8,072 nucleotides of DNA from an uncultured Synechococcus sp. (GTDB lineage: Bacteria > Cyanobacteriota > Cyanobacteriia > PCC-6307 > Cyanobiaceae). The stretch spans positions 1-8,072 of the forward strand of contig CALJTZ010000559.1 in assembly GCA_937975655.1 (NCBI GenBank), given 5' to 3'. This document shows positions 5,893 to 8,072 of the stretch, in pieces. How positions within the stretch are numbered: position 1 is the stretch's first letter; the number at the start of each line of letters is the position of its first letter. Made by a program: the position numbers and the translations under genes. The notes under the pieces were generated by a model. That model saw only the letters and a program-made list of their open reading frames with translations. It was not told the DNA's origin and did no database searches.

Positions 5893-6081
5893 TTAGCTCT
5901 CGCTTTCGCCCTCGGTGGCATCGTCCTCAAGGTCGGCGGCCAGCTTCAAGTCCATTTCCGAGACCTTTTTGCGGCCAGCCCGTTGGGCCAGCATCTTGGC
6001 AACCTTGCGCTGAAATGGCGTAGGAGCGGCCATCTCCTCGTCCTCTGAGTCCTTGCCGTTGAGGTAGATCTCGATCTTCAT
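5893..6081 (-). CDS. Small charged phage protein, unknown function
   Basis: This protein has 62 residues. It has a short beta-like start (MKIEIYLNG), an acidic patch (KDSEDEEM), a basic helical middle (FQRKVAKMLAQRAGRKK, residues 23-39) and a very acidic tail (DLEDDATEGESES). I do not recognise the family. The gene is supported by an ATGA overlap with the gene before it (6081-6078), an AAGG ribosome site 7 nt upstream, and only 2 bp to the next start. The split-charge layout suggests a small structural or nucleic-acid-associated protein, but nothing specific can be claimed. Confidence 0.7.
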   Translation of the reverse strand: MKIEIYLNGKDSEDEEMAAPTPFQRKVAKMLAQRAGRKKVSEMDLKLAADLEDDATEGESES

Positions 6082-6236
6082 TTCTTGACCTTTTTCTTCA
6101 TGGCAGTCATGGCCGCTTTCTTGAAGGCCTCATCCGTAGGCGCACCGGGAGAGCCAGGCTTTCGCATCTTCTCCTTGGAGCCTTCAGCAATGCGCTCACG
6201 CTTGGCGTGAATGTTGGCGTACAGACCGGGCTTCAT
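6078..6236 (-). CDS. 52-residue basic phage protein (KPGLYANIHAKRERI type)
   Basis: This short gene is easily missed. The protein begins MKPGLYANIHAKRERIAEGS, continues KEKMRKPGSPGAPTDEAFKK, and ends in a run of lysines. I recall small phage proteins carrying nearly the same KPGLYANIHAKRxRI / EKMRKPGxxGAPT pattern in marine and freshwater podoviruses; their function is unknown. It overlaps the genes on both sides by ATGA (6236-6233 and 6081-6078), which strongly supports it being real. About a quarter of residues are Lys or Arg, so a DNA- or RNA-associated role is possible but unproven. Confidence 0.8.
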   Translation of the reverse strand: MKPGLYANIHAKRERIAEGSKEKMRKPGSPGAPTDEAFKKAAMTAMKKKVKK

Positions 6237-6391
6237 TTTTTGACCGCCTTGCGGGCCTCAGACATGGCGATGGCCACGGCCTGCTTGTCGTTCTTGACCA
6301 CGGGGCCACCCTTGCCGGAATGCAGGGTGCCCGCCTTGTATTCGCGCATGACCTTGGAGACCTTGCGCTGCATCTTTTGCTTGTTGTCCAT
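6233..6391 (-). CDS. 52-residue DUF6496-like phage protein
   Basis: The protein opens MDNKQKMQRKVSKVMREYK, then has KAGTLHSGKGGPVVKNDKQA and a C-terminal AVAIAMSEARKAVKK. The pattern KVM-x-E-[YF]-K-x-G-x-L-x-SG-x-G, then KQA-[VI]-AIA-x-SEA is the one I associate with the DUF6496 family, short proteins found in phages and bacteria with no known function. The start at 6391 overlaps the previous stop by one base (TGATG) and the end overlaps the next gene by ATGA, so it is probably coupled on both sides. Short length and high Lys content match its neighbour at 6078-6236. Confidence 0.8.
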   Translation of the reverse strand: MDNKQKMQRKVSKVMREYKAGTLHSGKGGPVVKNDKQAVAIAMSEARKAVKK

Positions 6392-6654
6392 CACAGACCA
6401 GAACCCAAGGTGCTACGCATGGGAAGACCCATCTCGGCATCAGCCCGCTCGGTGGAAAGCAGACCACGCAGACCGCCCCGGCGACGGGCACGGGCGGCAG
6501 AAGTGGCTTGTTTGGCTAACTCAGACTGCTGGGCGGCAATACCGGCCTCTTGCTTGGAAACAAGGGCTTCTTGCTTGCCGATCTGCTCGCGCTGAAGATC
6601 AGCAGATTCACGGGCCATCCGCGATGCGGTTTTATTTCCGATGACATTGGACAT
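6391..6654 (-). CDS. Small Gln/Arg-rich phage protein with a predicted coiled coil
   Basis: The protein has 87 residues starting MSNVIGNKTASRMARES. Residues 15-50 (ESADLQREQIGKQEALVSKQ, then EAGIAAQQSELAKQ) have the look of one long helix or coiled coil. A basic patch ARARRRGGLRGLLS (residues 54-67) and a short tail ending STLGSGL follow. The RRRGG-x-R-x-LLS-x-ER then GL-x-x-TLG pattern is familiar from small genes near podovirus portals, but I know no function. The start at 6654 has GAGG 8 nt upstream and lies 2 bp after the preceding stop; an upstream in-frame ATG at 6771 would run deep into the GNAT gene and is rejected. Confidence 0.75.
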   Translation of the reverse strand: MSNVIGNKTASRMARESADLQREQIGKQEALVSKQEAGIAAQQSELAKQATSAARARRRGGLRGLLSTERADAEMGLPMRSTLGSGL

Positions 6655-6656
6655 GG

Positions 6657-7133
6657 TCAAACCCTCGACATTAGGTAAAAGTCGCTTCCGTCCGGGCCGT
6701 ACCGCCGCATCTGTCCTTCCAGCTTGAACCCTATAGCAGTCGCCCAACGGAAAGCACGCTGGTCTTCGCATCTTACGGTTAGCTGTAGGCGGTGCAAATT
6801 GGCCGCTATCACTCTGTAATCTCTATAGGCCAAGGCTATTTTGGTCATCGAAAAACGGTACTTTCTGGCCCGCTCCTCTAGCAAACACCACATTTCTTCT
6901 ACTCCATTCCAGACATGAACAGAGCCAAAGCAGGCCGCAGGGGTGCCGTTTAGCAGGACAGTGATAGCGTGCCCCGTGGCTGCCTGGGCGTGCATCACGT
7001 TGGCCAGGGAGAGGTTCTCATGCATGGACAGGGCATGGCGATCGGTAACCCGCATGACCAGCGCATGGGCCGGATTGAAGGGCAGCAGGGTGATCTCGGA
7101 GGGTAGCTCCGGCAGGAAGTCATCCAAAGACAT
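6657..7133 (-). CDS. T7 gp13-like GNAT-fold protein (DUF2833 type)
   Basis: This 158-residue protein starts MSLDDFLPELP. The layout resembles T7 gene 13 (DUF2833), whose fold is of the GNAT acetyltransferase type: a central MWCLLEERARKYRFSMTKIA, then ALAYRDYRV, then LQLTVRCEDQRAFRWATAIG with FKLEG-x-x-RRYGPDG-x-DFYLMSRV at the C-terminus. The last part is the GNAT motif B region (Asn/Asp...A...W...GF-x-x-EG). The usual acetyl-CoA loop R/Q-x-x-G-x-G/A is not evident, so activity is doubtful. T7 gp13 is needed for proper virion assembly, and a similar role is inferred. The ATG at 7133 overlaps the terminase end by 14 bp; the longer start at 7178 is less likely because it overlaps more. No good ribosome site is visible, so coupling to terminase translation is likely. 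Confidence 0.8.
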   Translation of the reverse strand: MSLDDFLPELPSEITLLPFNPAHALVMRVTDRHALSMHENLSLANVMHAQAATGHAITVLLNGTPAACFGSVHVWNGVEEMWCLLEERARKYRFSMTKIALAYRDYRVIAANLHRLQLTVRCEDQRAFRWATAIGFKLEGQMRRYGPDGSDFYLMSRV

Positions 7134-8072
7134 CGAATTCACTGTTGACCACCGTCTGGGCAATGAAGGGCTGGGCATTGGGCTTGGCGTTGCCGCGGGT
7201 CATGCGGTTGTACTCACCGCCACCGAGCATCAGGTAGCCAAAAGAGTCGCCAATGTGCGAATGCTCGTTCTTATTAGGGGCATCCCTAAAGCGTTCCTGC
7301 CCCGCTCCGACCGCAACTCGTTTAAAGTGATACCCGCCGCCCAGGGCTTTGCGGAGGAGCTTGCATTCCCTGTTCACCATGAGGCCGGGTTTACCCTGAA
7401 TCAGGCGTTGCATGGGGGCTGCAGCAGCTTCCCGGCGCACTTTGAAGTCGTTTGACGCTGTCGGCTGCGCCCTCAGGCCCAGGGTCTTCAGGAATTCAAA
7501 GGCTGTGACCTCATAAATGGCATCCCTGGCCTGGCCAGCAGGGTCTCCCCAGACCATTACTTGGTGATTGGGGTAGCGTTGGTTCAGTTCAGTGAGCAAT
7601 TGCTGGCCAAACCGCTCCAGTCCCATATCAAAGGTCACGATTTCCTGGTGAATAACCCATTGGCCGTTAGGCAAACGCTGGCCAATGGTGGCCGCGGGGG
7701 TCAAACCAAAGTCAAGACCCACCTGGATGGGCACTGTAGGCTCCACCACGGTGTCCCCAGACATGGCCGCATCGTCATATTCAGGCCAGACAGGCCGGCC
7801 CTCTTGCACATAGGTGTAAAGACCCCCGGCATAGCAGCGAATCCAGTCTAGATTCTTGCCAAGCAGCATCTGGGGGTAGTAGCCAGAGGGCAGGTTGTTG
7901 ATGTTCTCAGCCTTGGGGTTGATCTTCCACCACTTGCCACTTGCGAATATGTGGTCATTGGCCTCTGGGTTGTCTGGCAGATCATCCTTGCCCACCTCAA
8001 TCACGCCACCAGGCTGTTTAAAGAACTTCCATGCGTACTTGCCAGTGATTGGCTCTTTCTCAGCAACTCGAT
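7120..8072 (-). CDS. terL: Terminase large subunit, C-terminal part with nuclease domain
   Basis: The frame stays open to the window edge at 8072, so 316 residues are seen and the N-terminal ATPase part lies outside; the GTG at 8004 is internal. TerL pumps DNA into the procapsid through the portal and cuts the concatemer. The RNase H-like nuclease domain shows its expected acidic residues: GLDFGLTPAA (Asp 120 of the fragment), VMVWGDPAG (Asp 176) and KNEHSHIGDSFGYLML (Asp 275, with the preceding His-rich loop typical of this branch). PSGYYPQMLLGKNLDWIRCYAGG (about residues 61-83) marks the end of the ATPase part. The short tail ends NSEFDVFG. It overlaps the GNAT gene by 14 bp and heads the coupled head-morphogenesis operon in this window. 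Confidence 0.95.
   Translation of the reverse strand, partial: RVAEKEPITGKYAWKFFKQPGGVIEVGKDDLPDNPEANDHIFASGKWWKINPKAENINNLPSGYYPQMLLGKNLDWIRCYAGGLYTYVQEGRPVWPEYDDAAMSGDTVVEPTVPIQVGLDFGLTPAATIGQRLPNGQWVIHQEIVTFDMGLERFGQQLLTELNQRYPNHQVMVWGDPAGQARDAIYEVTAFEFLKTLGLRAQPTASNDFKVRREAAAAPMQRLIQGKPGLMVNRECKLLRKALGGGYHFKRVAVGAGQERFRDAPNKNEHSHIGDSFGYLMLGGGEYNRMTRGNAKPNAQPFIAQTVVNSEFDVFG

Noticed and set aside
6655..6771. Longer start for the 87-residue coiled-coil protein
   Set aside because: The extension is the GNAT gene read in another frame; the ATG at 6654 has a proper ribosome site.

Overview
The window is mostly the virion-morphogenesis module of a short-tailed (podovirus-type) tailed phage, read entirely from the minus strand. 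At its left edge it is joined to a piece of bacterial chromosome-like DNA carrying an esterase on the plus strand. The phage gene order is terminase large subunit, gp13-like GNAT protein, a run of very small genes, portal, Bbp19-like protein, scaffold, major capsid protein and a small protein after the capsid. The order from portal to capsid, including the Bbp19-like gene, matches my memory of Bordetella phage BPP-1 and its podovirus relatives. The phage host cannot be named from the sequence. Codon choice (moderately GC-rich) would fit a proteobacterial host, but this is inference.

Region by region, along the direction of phage transcription (high to low coordinates): the C-terminal two thirds of TerL (8072-7120, cut by the window edge) overlaps the GNAT gene (7133-6657). 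Five short genes follow (6654-5893), two of them only 52 codons long. Then come a 197-residue and a 108-residue protein of unknown role, the portal (4981-3422), the Bbp19-like protein (3425-3171) and the scaffold (3174-2410). Nearly every boundary in this block is an overlap of 1-14 bp, often ATGA, so these genes probably form one translationally coupled operon. It ends at a strong intrinsic terminator (2371-2344), followed by a second, unusually large terminator-like structure (2300-2232).

The major capsid gene (1773-931) is separated from the rest by about 640 bp without convincing genes. This interval holds the two terminators, a candidate sigma70 promoter (TTGACA at 1944-1939, TAGAAT at 1919-1914) and a repeated GTCCCCAT(C/T)GG motif. 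Capsid synthesis may therefore be uncoupled from the upstream morphogenesis genes.

After the capsid gene, a 127-codon frame (918-535) starts as a phage-type protein but ends in a tail that looks bacterial. Fifteen bases later is the stop codon of a convergent esterase fragment (1-519) with much higher third-position GC. The simplest reading is that the phage sequence is joined to unrelated high-GC bacterial DNA near position 655, inside this frame, either through a real recombination or as an assembly chimera. No integrase, attachment site, tRNA, CRISPR array or defence system is visible.
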